Positions 45,122 to 53,173 of a stretch of 64,000 bases of DNA are shown in pieces; the stretch's first letter is position 1; each line of letters starts with the position of its first letter. The DNA comes from Streptomyces sp. Tue6028 (GTDB lineage Bacteria; Actinomycetota; Actinomycetes; Streptomycetales; Streptomycetaceae). A program made the position numbers and the translations under genes. Below the pieces are notes generated by a model. That model had not been told where the DNA came from. It worked only from the letters and a program-made list of their open reading frames with translations, and searched no databases. The stretch lies in NCBI RefSeq assembly GCF_002300165.1, contig NZ_MLCE01000004.1, forward strand, positions 105,953-169,952, read 5' to 3'.

Positions 45122-46840
45122 TCAGGGCTTCATCTCATAGGTCCCGGCCAGCGCCTCGACGCGTTCCCAGACACGTGCCGAGCGTGCTTCGTCGACCACG
45201 GGACGCCGGACCGCGCCCAGCGCCCAGCGCTGCTGCTCCTCGGTGGCGGAGTCCTTGCCGTGCAGTTCGACGGCGTGTCCGGAGAAGTCGCGGACGAGCA
45301 CGGAGAACAGCTCGTCGAGCACGGACTCGTCCAGGTCCGTCAGGCGGGCCTGTTCCAGGATCAGCTGTCCGTGCACCACCAGGGCGAACAGCTGGCCGAC
45401 GGAGAGGAGGAAGTCGAGGTCGCGGCTCTGCTTCTCGTCGGGGGCGACGGTGGCCACGAACGCGCACAGGGCGTCGGCCTGCTCGCGGAAGCGGGCGACG
45501 TTCGGCAGCTCGGCGTACGCGTCGTAGGCGGCGCGCCAGTCGTGGAAGCGTACGGAACCCAGACCGCGGGCGGGTCCCTGCCGGAACAGGAAGGTGTCGT
45601 CGGCCGCGTCGAGGCGGGTCGGCACGGCGGGGTGCTCCACCGGCTCCAGCAGGTGGTTGCGCATGAACTTGAGGATCAGCGCGAGGTTGACGTGGACCGT
45701 GCCCTCCAGCTTGGGCAGTCCGCGGATCTCGACGGCGGCCTGGGAGAAGTAGTTGTCCTTCTCGAAGCCCTTGGCGGCGATGACGTCCCACATGAGGTCG
45801 ATGACCTTCTCGCCCTCGGTGGTCACCTTCATCTTCGTCATCGGGTTGAAGAGGAGGTAGCGGCGGTCCTCGGGACCGGCCGAACGGAAGTAGTCGACGG
45901 CGCGGTCGCTGAACAGCTTCATGCCGACCAGGCGGACGTACGCGTCGGCCAGTTCCCGGCGCACGTGCGGGAAGGCGGTGACCGGGCGGCCGTACAGGAT
46001 GCGGCCGTGCGCATGGGTGACGGCCTCGTACATCGCGTGCTCGCAGATGCCGATGGAGGCGGTGCAGAGGTTGAACTTGCCGACGTTGACGGTGTTGAGG
46101 GCCGCGTCGAAGGCGGCGCGGCCGGTGTGCAGGACGTCCTCGGGGGCGACCGGGTAGTCCTCCAGGCGGAACTCGCTGACGTACTTGGAGGAGTCGACCA
46201 CGTTCTTCACGAGGTGGTACGAGGGGTGGCGGCTGTCGGCCGCGAAGAAGACGTACCCGTCGGGGCCCTCGACGTCGGTGCGGCGGCCGAAGACCGAGAC
46301 GAGTCCGGCGGCGTTGCCGTTGCCGATGTAGTACTTGGAGCCGTTGGCCCGGAAGCCGCCGTCGCCGTCGGGCTCCAGCAGCATGTCGGTGGAGTAGATG
46401 TCGGCGCCGTGGGTCTTCTCGGACAGGCCGAAGGCGAAGACCTCTCCCTGGGAGAGGAGTTGCGCCGCGCGGCTGCGGGCGGCGGCGTTGTCGCTCTGCC
46501 AGACCGGGCCGAGACCGAGGATGGTGACCTGCCACGCGTACCAGTAGTCGAGCCCGTAGAACCCGAATATCTCGTTGAGGGCGGCGATCCGGGCGGTGTC
46601 CCAGCGCTGGTCCTCCTGTCCGGCGGCGGACGCCGGGGTGAGGAAGGTGGCGAACAGGCGCTCCTCGGCGGCGAACTCGAGGAAGTCCCCGAGCCAGGCG
46701 CGGGAGCGGTAGTCCTCGATCAGCCGCCGCTTGCCGCGCTCCTCGAACCAGTCGACGGTGGCGCGGAGGAGCCTGCGCGTCTCGGGGTCGAAGTGCGCCG
46801 GGTCGTAGGTGTGCGGGTGGAACAGCAGGGGGTCGGCCAT
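45122..46840 (-). CDS. acyl-CoA dehydrogenase/oxidase family protein
   Basis: A 572-residue flavoprotein of the acyl-CoA dehydrogenase superfamily. Motifs: FAFGLSEKTHGADIYSTDML (FAD and substrate contact), GFRANGSKYYIGNGNAAGLV, and the C-terminal helical domain with MTKMKVTTEGEKVIDLMWDVIAAKGFEKDNYF and LVRDFSGHAVELHGK. It is longer than classical acyl-CoA dehydrogenases (about 390 residues), nearer to very-long-chain or oxidase-like members. The ATG at 46840 has AAGGTG 7-8 nt upstream; a GTG three codons earlier overlaps that site and is less likely. It lies directly downstream of a PadR gene on the same strand, probably its regulated target. The substrate is unknown. Confidence 0.87.
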   Translation of the reverse strand: MADPLLFHPHTYDPAHFDPETRRLLRATVDWFEERGKRRLIEDYRSRAWLGDFLEFAAEERLFATFLTPASAAGQEDQRWDTARIAALNEIFGFYGLDYWYAWQVTILGLGPVWQSDNAAARSRAAQLLSQGEVFAFGLSEKTHGADIYSTDMLLEPDGDGGFRANGSKYYIGNGNAAGLVSVFGRRTDVEGPDGYVFFAADSRHPSYHLVKNVVDSSKYVSEFRLEDYPVAPEDVLHTGRAAFDAALNTVNVGKFNLCTASIGICEHAMYEAVTHAHGRILYGRPVTAFPHVRRELADAYVRLVGMKLFSDRAVDYFRSAGPEDRRYLLFNPMTKMKVTTEGEKVIDLMWDVIAAKGFEKDNYFSQAAVEIRGLPKLEGTVHVNLALILKFMRNHLLEPVEHPAVPTRLDAADDTFLFRQGPARGLGSVRFHDWRAAYDAYAELPNVARFREQADALCAFVATVAPDEKQSRDLDFLLSVGQLFALVVHGQLILEQARLTDLDESVLDELFSVLVRDFSGHAVELHGKDSATEEQQRWALGAVRRPVVDEARSARVWERVEALAGTYEMKP

Positions 46841-46891
46841 GGCGTTCACCTTCTGGGCGGTGGGTGGGTTCGGGAGGGGGTGCGGTGTTCC

Positions 46892-47458
46892 TCAGGCGGA
46901 CGGCGGGGGCGCGCCGAGACGGTGGAGCGTGGCGAGGACGTCGTCGAGCCAGGCGATGGTCATGCGCTCGTACGCGATGCCGCCGCGCAGCACGACGTGC
47001 TGAAGTTCCTGGCCGGCGTCGAGCGGTGCGGGGGCGTCGGGTCCGGTGAAGTCGCGCAGCTCTCCGGCGAGGTAGTGCGCGAGCCGGTCGCTGTGCACCT
47101 GGTGGTGGCGTTCGACCTCGCGGACGAGGGCGGCCGGGTCGTCGAAGGCCGCGCCGCGAATCTTCACGGCGAGGTCGTGACGCATGCTCTCCGGTTCGAT
47201 CGGCTCGTGAAGCCACAGGGAGAGGGCCGCGCGGCCGGGGGCGGCGACGGAGTACTCCTTCTTGTCCGGCCGGCCGTGCTGCGGCACGTCGCGCACGGCG
47301 AGCAGGCCCTCGCTCTCCATGCGCTTGAGCACGCGGTAGATCTGTTGGTGCGTGGCGGTCCAGAAGTAGCCGATGGACCGCTCGAACCGGCGCGCCAGCT
47401 CATAGCCGGAGCCCGGCTTCTCCAGCAGGGAGACGAGGATCGCGTGGTCGAGCGCCAT
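46892..47458 (-). CDS. PadR-family transcriptional regulator
   Basis: A 188-residue protein: MALDHAILVSLLEKPGSGYELARRFERSIG is the PadR winged-helix start. THQQIYRVLKRMESEGLLAV holds the recognition helix, and the Arg/Lys wing (HGRPDKKEYSVAAPGRAAL) follows. The C-terminal helices (AALVREVERHHQVHSDRLAHYL) form the dimer arm. A perfect 20-bp palindrome ends 13 bp before its ATG (47471-47490), a textbook auto-operator. The acyl-CoA dehydrogenase gene follows 51 bp after its stop, so the pair is probably one operon under negative feedback. Confidence 0.93.
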   Translation of the reverse strand: MALDHAILVSLLEKPGSGYELARRFERSIGYFWTATHQQIYRVLKRMESEGLLAVRDVPQHGRPDKKEYSVAAPGRAALSLWLHEPIEPESMRHDLAVKIRGAAFDDPAALVREVERHHQVHSDRLAHYLAGELRDFTGPDAPAPLDAGQELQHVVLRGGIAYERMTIAWLDDVLATLHRLGAPPPSA

Positions 47459-47470
47459 GCCGCGATCTTG

Positions 47471-47490
47471 CTATGCAACTCGTTGCATAG
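47471..47490. promoter_or_regulatory. perfect PadR operator CTATGCAACTCGTTGCATAG
   Basis: The arms CTATGCAAC and GTTGCATAG are exact inverted copies around a 2-bp centre, in an AT-rich island 13 bp upstream of the padR-like start (47458). The ATGCAAC...GTTGCAT core matches operators described for the PadR family. It probably overlaps the -10 region, giving autorepression of the padR-acyl-CoA dehydrogenase operon. Confidence 0.85.
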
Positions 47491-47500
47491 ACAAGCGCCG

Positions 47501-47532
47501 CCGCCCGGGTGAGACACGGCTCACCCGGGCGG
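47501..47532 (-). terminator. 13-bp stem terminator after the AI-2E transporter gene
   Basis: CCGCCCGGGTGAG (47501-47513) pairs perfectly with CTCACCCGGGCGG (47520-47532) around a 6-nt loop, 25 bp beyond the stop codon at 47557. It also insulates the PadR promoter from read-through. Confidence 0.85.
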
Positions 47533-47556
47533 CGGGGATGTGCGGGCCTTCGCCCG

Positions 47557-48729
47557 CTACGGCGGTCTGGGGCGCAGCACGTTGAGCACCGCCCAGACGA
47601 CCGAGACGAAGGGGACGGCCACGACGGCGCCGATCACGCCCGCGACGATGCTGCCCGCGATGACGGAGACGGCGACGACGAGCGGATGGAGCCGGACCGC
47701 CCAGCTCATCACGAGCGGGTGCAGGACGTGGCCTTCGAGTTGGCCGATGACGACGATGAGGACGACGACGGCCGCCGCCGTCAGCGGCCCGCGACCGGCC
47801 AGGGCGACCACGGTGGCCACACCGAGTGCCACCGGCGATCCCACCAGCGGCACGAACGCGGCGAAGAACTCCAGCAGGGTCAGCGGCAGCGCGAGCGGCA
47901 CCCGCAGCACGTACAGGGCGATGCCGACGAGTACGGCGTTGGTGGCGGCCACGATGATGATGCCGCGCGTGTAGCCCGCGAACGTCCGCCATGCCGCGCG
48001 TCCCGCCCGGTCCCACGCCGGGCGGGCCCCCTTGGGCAGCAGCTGGTCGCGTGCCCAGGCCCACAGGCGTTCCCCGGAGTGGATGAAGAAGACGGAGGCG
48101 AAGAGCGCGAGCGCGGCCCCCGCGACGATCTCCACGAACCGGCCGAAGCCGCTGAGGGCGCTGCTGAGCAGGCTGCCGCGATGTGCGGTGAAGTAGGCGA
48201 CGATCTGTTCCTGAAGTCGGGACAGCGCGCCCGGGCCGAGCCTGAACGGAGGTTGCTGGAGCCAGAGTTCGATCCGGTGAACGCCGCCGCGGAACTCGCC
48301 GGCCAGCTTGCCCGACTCACCCGCCACGGCAGTGCCGACGAGGGCCAACAGGCCGAGTACCGCGAACGCGCTGCCTACGACGGAGACGGTGACCGCCAGC
48401 GCCCTCGGCAGCCACCGGCCGAGCAGATCGGCGAGCGGACGCAGGACCGTGGTGATGACCAGGGCCAGGAAGAGCGCGACGGCGATGAGCTGGAAGCGGC
48501 CCAGGATGGTGAAGACGCCGTAGACGACGACGCCGACCAGGATGAGGCGCCAGGCGTAGGCGGCGGAGACACGGAGCCAGGGCACCACCCGCTCGTGGGC
48601 CGGGACGGGGTATCGGCCGCGGGAGCGTCGTGGGGGCCGCGCGGCCGGCGCCGGCCGGCTGCCGGACGTGACGCCGGGCGTCCGTGGACCTCGGCCGCGG
48701 CCCGCCGCCGATGCGCCCCCGTCCGCCAC
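47557..48729 (-). CDS. AI-2E family transporter
   Basis: A 390-residue membrane protein with a 50-residue basic N-terminal extension and about seven or eight helices. Family features (PF01594) are the paired N-terminal helices, the amphipathic extracellular stretch (KLAGEFRGGVHRIELWLQQP), the GYTRGIIIVAATNAVLVGIAL helix and the C-terminal PLVMSWAVRLHPLVVAVSVIAG with the conserved HPL. Members export or import diverse small molecules; the name comes from the AI-2 exporter TqsA, and the true substrate here is unknown. GTG start with GGGAGG 4 nt upstream. Its own hairpin terminator follows. Confidence 0.9.
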   Translation of the reverse strand: MADGGASAAGRGRGPRTPGVTSGSRPAPAARPPRRSRGRYPVPAHERVVPWLRVSAAYAWRLILVGVVVYGVFTILGRFQLIAVALFLALVITTVLRPLADLLGRWLPRALAVTVSVVGSAFAVLGLLALVGTAVAGESGKLAGEFRGGVHRIELWLQQPPFRLGPGALSRLQEQIVAYFTAHRGSLLSSALSGFGRFVEIVAGAALALFASVFFIHSGERLWAWARDQLLPKGARPAWDRAGRAAWRTFAGYTRGIIIVAATNAVLVGIALYVLRVPLALPLTLLEFFAAFVPLVGSPVALGVATVVALAGRGPLTAAAVVVLIVVIGQLEGHVLHPLVMSWAVRLHPLVVAVSVIAGSIVAGVIGAVVAVPFVSVVWAVLNVLRPRPP

Positions 48730-48810
48730 TGCGCCTCCCGCTGCCGACTGCCCGTCACGTCGAGAACATTAGGCGCATTCCGGGCAACCGGCCTGGTGTG
48801 GCGTTCCGCG

Positions 48811-50325
48811 TCAGGAGGTCGCGGGCGGCCTGATCCAGCCCAGCGAACGTTCGACGGCGCGCTGCCAGTTGTCGTACTCCGACTCGCGGTGCTCGGGGTC
48901 CATGTCCGGCATCCACTGTCCGGCCCGGTGCCAGTGGCGGCGCAGGACTTCCAGGTCCGACCAGTAGCCGGCGGCGAGTCCGGCGGCGTAGGCCGCGCCG
49001 AGGGAGACCGTCTCGGCGACCATGGGCCGCACCACCGGCACGTCCAGCACGTCGGCGACGAACTGCATGAGCAGGTTGTCCGCCGTCATGCCGCCGTCCA
49101 CCTTGAGCTGCTTCAAGGGGACCGGGAAGTCGGCGTTCATGGCGTCGACGACCTCCCGCGTCTGCCATCCGGTGGCTTCCAGGACGGCGCGGGCCAGGTG
49201 CCCCTTGGTGATGTACGAGGTGAGGCCGACGATGACCCCGCGTGCGTCGCTGCGCCAGCGGGGCGCGAAGAGACCGGAGAACGCGGGAACGATGTAGCAG
49301 CCGCCGTTGTCCTCCACCGTCCGCGCCAGCGTCTCGATCTCCGGAGCGTTGTTGATCAGGCCCAGCCGGTCGCGGAACCACTGGACCAGGGAGCCGGTGA
49401 CGGCGATCGATCCTTCCAGGGCGTAGACGGGGGGCTGCTCCCCGATCTTGTAGGCCACGGTCGCGAGGAGTCCGTGCCGCGACCGCACGACCTCGTTGCC
49501 GGTGTTGAGGAGGAGGAAGCTGCCCGTCCCGTACGTGCACTTCGCCTCGCCCGGGGAGAAGCAGGTCTGGCCGAACAGGGCGGCCTGCTGGTCGCCGAGG
49601 GCGGCCGTGATGCGGACGCCCGGCAGCAGGCCGCCGGCCTCGCCGTAGTCCTCGGCGGAGGAGCGGATCTCGGGAAGCATCACGCGGGGCACTCCGAAGA
49701 ACGACAGCAGTTCGTCGTCCCAGGCCAGCGTGTGGATGTTCATCAGCATGGTGCGGCTGGCGTTGGTGGCGTCGGTGATGTGCAGGCCGCCGTCCGCTCC
49801 ACCCGTCATGTTCCAGATCAGCCAGGTCTCGATCGTGCCGAACAGCACCTCGCCGTCGATGGCGCGCTGCTCCAGTCCGCTGACGTGGTCGAACAGCCAG
49901 CGGATGCGCAGCGCGGAGAAGTAGGTCGACGGCGGCAGGGCGCACCGGTCGAGAAAGAAGGTCTCGCCGGGCCGGAGATTGAGCTCGTCCACGAGCGGTG
50001 CCGTACGGGTGTCCTGCCAGACGATCGCCCTGCCGAGGGGCTCACCGGTGCGGCGGTCCCAGAGCACCGTCGTCTCCCGCTGGTTCGCGAGCCCGATCGC
50101 GGCGATGTTCTCGGCTCCGACCCCCACGTCGGACAGGGCCTCGGGCACGATCCGCTGAAGATTCCGCCAGATCTCGACGGCATCGTGCTCGACCCACCCC
50201 GGCTTGGGAAAGTGCTGCTCGTGCTCCCGCTGGACGACCGACACCAGCCGCCCGTGGTTGTCGAACAGAATGCATCGGGTGGAGTTGGTCCCCTGATCGA
50301 TGGACATTACGTACCGTTCAGCCAT
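48811..50325 (-). CDS. glpK: glycerol kinase GlpK
   Basis: A 504-residue FGGY kinase starting MAERYVMSIDQGTNSTRCIL. Glycerol-kinase motifs are GWVEHDAVEIWRN, GLANQRETTVLWDRRTGEPL, YFSALRIRWLFDHV, FGTIETWLIWNMTGG and the C-terminal LKVDGGMTADNLLMQ. It phosphorylates glycerol to sn-glycerol-3-phosphate. It lies 59 bp downstream of a GylR-type regulator on the same strand. No glpF (facilitator) or glpD (dehydrogenase) is adjacent, unlike the gylCABX operon of S. coelicolor, so this may be a second glycerol kinase locus. The start is preceded by a duplicated ribosome-binding/start segment (see separate entries). Confidence 0.96.
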   Translation of the reverse strand: MAERYVMSIDQGTNSTRCILFDNHGRLVSVVQREHEQHFPKPGWVEHDAVEIWRNLQRIVPEALSDVGVGAENIAAIGLANQRETTVLWDRRTGEPLGRAIVWQDTRTAPLVDELNLRPGETFFLDRCALPPSTYFSALRIRWLFDHVSGLEQRAIDGEVLFGTIETWLIWNMTGGADGGLHITDATNASRTMLMNIHTLAWDDELLSFFGVPRVMLPEIRSSAEDYGEAGGLLPGVRITAALGDQQAALFGQTCFSPGEAKCTYGTGSFLLLNTGNEVVRSRHGLLATVAYKIGEQPPVYALEGSIAVTGSLVQWFRDRLGLINNAPEIETLARTVEDNGGCYIVPAFSGLFAPRWRSDARGVIVGLTSYITKGHLARAVLEATGWQTREVVDAMNADFPVPLKQLKVDGGMTADNLLMQFVADVLDVPVVRPMVAETVSLGAAYAAGLAAGYWSDLEVLRRHWHRAGQWMPDMDPEHRESEYDNWQRAVERSLGWIRPPATS

Positions 50326-50350
50326 GATCGGGTCTGCCTTCCGATGTCAT
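50318..50350 (-). CDS. putative 10-codon leader ORF overlapping the glpK start
   Basis: The duplicated segment provides its own GGAAGG and ATG (50348-50350). The reading frame MTSEGRPDHG then stops at TGA (50318-50320), 8 nt inside glpK, in the +1 frame relative to glpK. A ribosome that initiates here would terminate at the glpK start and could re-initiate, so the leader could tune or couple glpK translation. Seen directly: two ribosome-binding/ATG units 25 bp apart. Its translation is inference. Confidence 0.4.
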   Translation of the reverse strand: MTSEGRPDHG

Positions 50351-50368
50351 GATCGGGTCTGCCTTCCG
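50323..50368. repeat. 21-bp direct repeat duplicating the glpK ribosome-binding site and start codon
   Basis: Bases 50323-50343 and 50348-50368 are identical (period 25 bp). On the minus strand each copy reads from GGAAGG to an ATG. The copy next to glpK gives the real start; the other gives the leader ORF. It looks like a recent tandem duplication. Confidence 0.95.
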
Positions 50369-50384
50369 GTGTGCCGAGGCGGGT

Positions 50385-51152
50385 TCACCAGCGGGTCGCG
50401 CCCAGGTCTCTGGAGATCGCCCGTGCGGCCTCGCGGAGCAGGGTGATCAGGCTCGGCCGGGGGCGGCCCTGGCTGTCGCAGATCCTCTCGACGGGTCCGG
50501 AGAGCCCGATGGCACCCACCACGAGACCGCCGTGGCCCCGGATCGGCGCGGCCACGCCGGCTTCGCCCATGCTCATCTCCTGGACCTCCGCGGCCCAGCC
50601 GAGCTCACGGACCTCGCCGAGCGCGCGGGTGAGCTGCTCCGCGGTGACCAGGGTGTGCCGGGTGTACGCCTCGAGTTCGGACTCCAGCACCGGTTCCAGG
50701 GCGGCGGTCCCGTAGGCCAGCAGCACCTTGCCGAGCGAGGAGGCGTGCAGGGGCAGCAGCGAACCCACGTCGAGGGTCTGAAGGGTGTCGTCCGGGCGGA
50801 ACACATGGTGGATGACAAGAACCCTGCCCTCCAGAGGCGTGCCGAGGCGGACCGCTTCACCACTGCGGGCGGCCAGGGCGTCGGCCCAGTTGATCGAACG
50901 GGACCGCAGATCGTTGACATCGAGATAACTGGTGCCGAGGTGCAGCAGAGCGGCCCCGAGCTGGTACTTTCCGGTCGCCTCGTCCTGCTCGACGAAATCC
51001 ACGTGCTGAAGGGTGCGCAGGATGCCGTGGGCGGTGCCCTTCGCCAACCCGAGTGAGGAAGCAACCTCCCCCAGACCGAGTCGGCGGGGCCCGCCGGCGA
51101 GCAGACGCAGGATCGCCGCCGCCCGTTCGATCGACTGGACTGGGCCGGCCAT
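50385..51152 (-). CDS. gylR: IclR-family regulator, GylR-like
   Basis: A 255-residue protein starting MAGPVQSIERAAAILRLLAG, very close to the glycerol regulator GylR of Streptomyces in start, length and motifs. The HTH is LGEVASSLGLAKGTAHGILR; the effector domain holds YQLGAALLHLGTSYLDVNDL, VLVIHHVFRPDDTLQTLDVG and the C-terminal VGAIGLSGPVERIC. GylR represses glycerol genes and is released by glycerol-3-phosphate. Adjacency to glpK (59 bp, same strand) supports the call. The start ATG (51150-51152) is chosen by homology; a reading to 51356 would add a meaningless N-terminus. A possible operator lies at 51204-51221. Confidence 0.9.
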   Translation of the reverse strand: MAGPVQSIERAAAILRLLAGGPRRLGLGEVASSLGLAKGTAHGILRTLQHVDFVEQDEATGKYQLGAALLHLGTSYLDVNDLRSRSINWADALAARSGEAVRLGTPLEGRVLVIHHVFRPDDTLQTLDVGSLLPLHASSLGKVLLAYGTAALEPVLESELEAYTRHTLVTAEQLTRALGEVRELGWAAEVQEMSMGEAGVAAPIRGHGGLVVGAIGLSGPVERICDSQGRPRPSLITLLREAARAISRDLGATRW

Positions 51153-51203
51153 GAATCGAGCGTAGTCCCGCTGTGGGCGGTCCGCTTTTCGTGCAGGTCG
51201 CCG

Positions 51204-51221
51204 GTCCGGTATGCGCCGGAC
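51204..51221. promoter_or_regulatory. possible GylR operator
   Basis: A perfect inverted repeat, GTCCGG (51204-51209) and CCGGAC (51216-51221), with a 6-bp spacer, 52 bp upstream of the gylR-like start. A related half, CGGTAATGC, follows at about 51230. IclR proteins bind short dyads of this size; the assignment is positional. Confidence 0.4.
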
Positions 51222-51349
51222 GTCCCCGTTCGGTAATGCCGACCCGTGTTCATTGACCTGCTTTGTCCTGCTCCTTACCTTGCTTTCAGGCCCGGCAACG
51301 CGCGCCGGGATCCGGCGTCCGGCCGACTGCGCCCGCGGGAGGAGAGCAG

Positions 51350-51775
51350 ATGGCACTACAGCTCAACACGATGCTTCCGGAAACTCTGGAACACGTATGT
51401 CCGCTGCCGCCCGTCCCCGGGGCCGTTCCCGCCCTGCGCCGACAGGTGGGCACGGTGCTCGCCGAGTGGAACATAGACCCGGCGATCGTCGACGACTGCC
51501 TCCTCGTGGTGTCGGAACTGCTCACCAACGCGATCATGCACGCGCTGCCTCCGGCGGAGCTGCGGCTCTCCTGGAGCCGGGGCTGCGGTCTCGACACCCT
51601 GCACATCGAGGTCAGCGACGCCGGACCGGCGCGCCCGCCGGGACAGCGCCAGGCGGGAAGCGACCCGGACGAGCACGGACGAGGCGAGGAGATCGTGCAC
51701 GCGCTGGCGGCCCGGCACGGCATGCGCGTCCATCAGGGCCGGATCGCCCGCTGGGCCGAGCTCGTCGCCGTGTGA
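51350..51775 (+). CDS. ATP-binding protein of the anti-sigma (RsbW/SpoIIAB-like) family
   Basis: A 141-residue HATPase_c_2 protein. The N box is DDCLLVVSELLTNAIMHALP, the G1-type motif is EVSDAGPARPPG, and the HGRGEEIVHALAARHGM segment is the G2 region. Streptomyces encode dozens of these; they are serine kinases or anti-sigma factors in partner-switching networks. GGGAGGAG precedes the ATG. It is convergent with a PP2C phosphatase gene 54 bp away, the kind of enzyme that opposes it, so the two may act in one signalling module even though they are on opposite strands. Confidence 0.87.
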   Translation: MALQLNTMLPETLEHVCPLPPVPGAVPALRRQVGTVLAEWNIDPAIVDDCLLVVSELLTNAIMHALPPAELRLSWSRGCGLDTLHIEVSDAGPARPPGQRQAGSDPDEHGRGEEIVHALAARHGMRVHQGRIARWAELVAV

Positions 51776-51829
51776 CGAGGCACGGCCCCACCTGACGTCC
51801 ATCCACCTCCCACGCCTGGTACCGGGTCA

Positions 51830-53074
51830 TCACGCATTCACCTCCGTGACCACCGTTCGGGACAGCCCCGACCCGGGACCGCCCGACACCGACTCCCCCG
51901 GCCCGGAGATCTCCGGGCCGTCGGCCATCGGCTCGGACAGGGCCGGTTTGCGGAGCAGCAGCAGCGCCGCGTCGTCGTGCAACCTGCCGCCCACGTGGTC
52001 CAGCAGCTCGTCGTGGAGGGCGGTCAGCGTGCGTGCCGGCTCGTCGGACAGGTGGCGGGCCAGCCCCTCGGCCAGCGGATAGAACTCCCGGCTCTGGTTG
52101 CGCGCCTCGGTGACGCCGTCGGTGTAGAGCAGCAGCTGGTCTCCGTCGGCGAAGGGCATCACCTGGAGGCTGGGGTCCTCTCCGGAGAACGCGCGCAGCC
52201 CGAGGGGCGGCGCCGGGTTCGTGGGCTCCACCGCCACGACATCCCCGGATTCGCGTGCCAGCAGCGGGGGCGCGTGTCCGCAGTTGACCAGCTCCAGATG
52301 ACCCGACCGCGGATATCCGGCGACGACGGCGGTGACGAAGTCGTCGTGTCCGAGGTTGCGCGCCAGGCTCCGCTCGATCCTGCCGACGACATCGAGGAGG
52401 TCGGGCTCGTCGTAGGCGGCCTCACGGAAGACACCGAGCACCAGGGCGGCCGTCGACACGGCCGGCAGACCCTTGCCGCGCACGTCGCCGACGATCAGCC
52501 GGATCCCGTACGGGGTCGGCACCAGGGCGTAGAGGTCCCCGCCGATACGGGCCTCCGCGGCCGCCGCGCTGTAGCGGACCGCCACCCGGAAGGGGCCGAC
52601 GGTCTCCGGCACGGGCTTGAGCAGCGCGTGCTGCGCGGCCTCCGCGACCGAGCGGACGGCGGCGAGCACTCGTTCACGACGCCCGCGCAGGGCGCTCGTG
52701 AGGCCGTTCGCCACGGTGACGGCGCCGACCGCGGACAGGACGACCGCCAGTTCACGCCCCGGAACGCCGTCCCGGACGCCGAGCGTCGCGCCCACCAGCG
52801 CGGCGACCAGACCGACGCACAGGACCCCGCGGGGTCCGTTCGTGGTCGCCGCCAGCGCGGGCCCCGCCGCGAGCAGCGGCAGCCAGATCACGCCTGCCCC
52901 GCCGAGCAGGTCGACGAGCGCGACGACGCAGACGAGCATCAGGGGCAACACCGGCGTGCCGGCGGCCACCTGCAGGGCGGCGCTCCTGCGGGACGTGGCT
53001 CGCAGCCAAGGCCCCGGGTTGCTGATCGGCCGCACCGGTCCGTGCCCACCTCCGTGGTCTCGGGAATGTCTCAT
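51830..53074 (-). CDS. membrane-bound PP2C/SpoIIE-type serine phosphatase
   Basis: About 414 residues. Three or four hydrophobic segments (PLMLVCVVALVDLLGG, VIWLPLLAAGPALAA, CVGLVAALVGATLGV, LAVVLSAVGAVTVANG) are followed by a PP2C_2/SpoIIE domain: AEARIGGDLYALVPTPYGIRLIVGDVRGKGLPA, HDDFVTAVVAGY, GHLELVNCGHAPPLL, LLLYTDGVTEAR and HDDAALLLLRK carry the metal-binding Asp residues. It dephosphorylates an anti-anti-sigma factor or similar protein. Start uncertain: ATG at 53074 (MRHSRDH) has a partial ribosome-binding site; ATG at 53119 lies almost on an AT-rich promoter-like stretch and would be leaderless. Confidence 0.88.
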   Translation of the reverse strand: MRHSRDHGGGHGPVRPISNPGPWLRATSRRSAALQVAAGTPVLPLMLVCVVALVDLLGGAGVIWLPLLAAGPALAATTNGPRGVLCVGLVAALVGATLGVRDGVPGRELAVVLSAVGAVTVANGLTSALRGRRERVLAAVRSVAEAAQHALLKPVPETVGPFRVAVRYSAAAAEARIGGDLYALVPTPYGIRLIVGDVRGKGLPAVSTAALVLGVFREAAYDEPDLLDVVGRIERSLARNLGHDDFVTAVVAGYPRSGHLELVNCGHAPPLLARESGDVVAVEPTNPAPPLGLRAFSGEDPSLQVMPFADGDQLLLYTDGVTEARNQSREFYPLAEGLARHLSDEPARTLTALHDELLDHVGGRLHDDAALLLLRKPALSEPMADGPEISGPGESVSGGPGSGLSRTVVTEVNA

Positions 53075-53173
53075 GTTCCGTCCGCAGTCCTCTTCCGTAG
53101 GCAGGCACACTCCCGACATGTCCGTTTTATCTAGGTAATACGTTCAGGCGGGGGTGCCACAAGGACTCGGATT

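Noticed and set aside
47557..48729. Quorum-sensing role for the AI-2E transporter
   Set aside because: The family name reflects one member; no luxS or AI-2 receptor gene is nearby.
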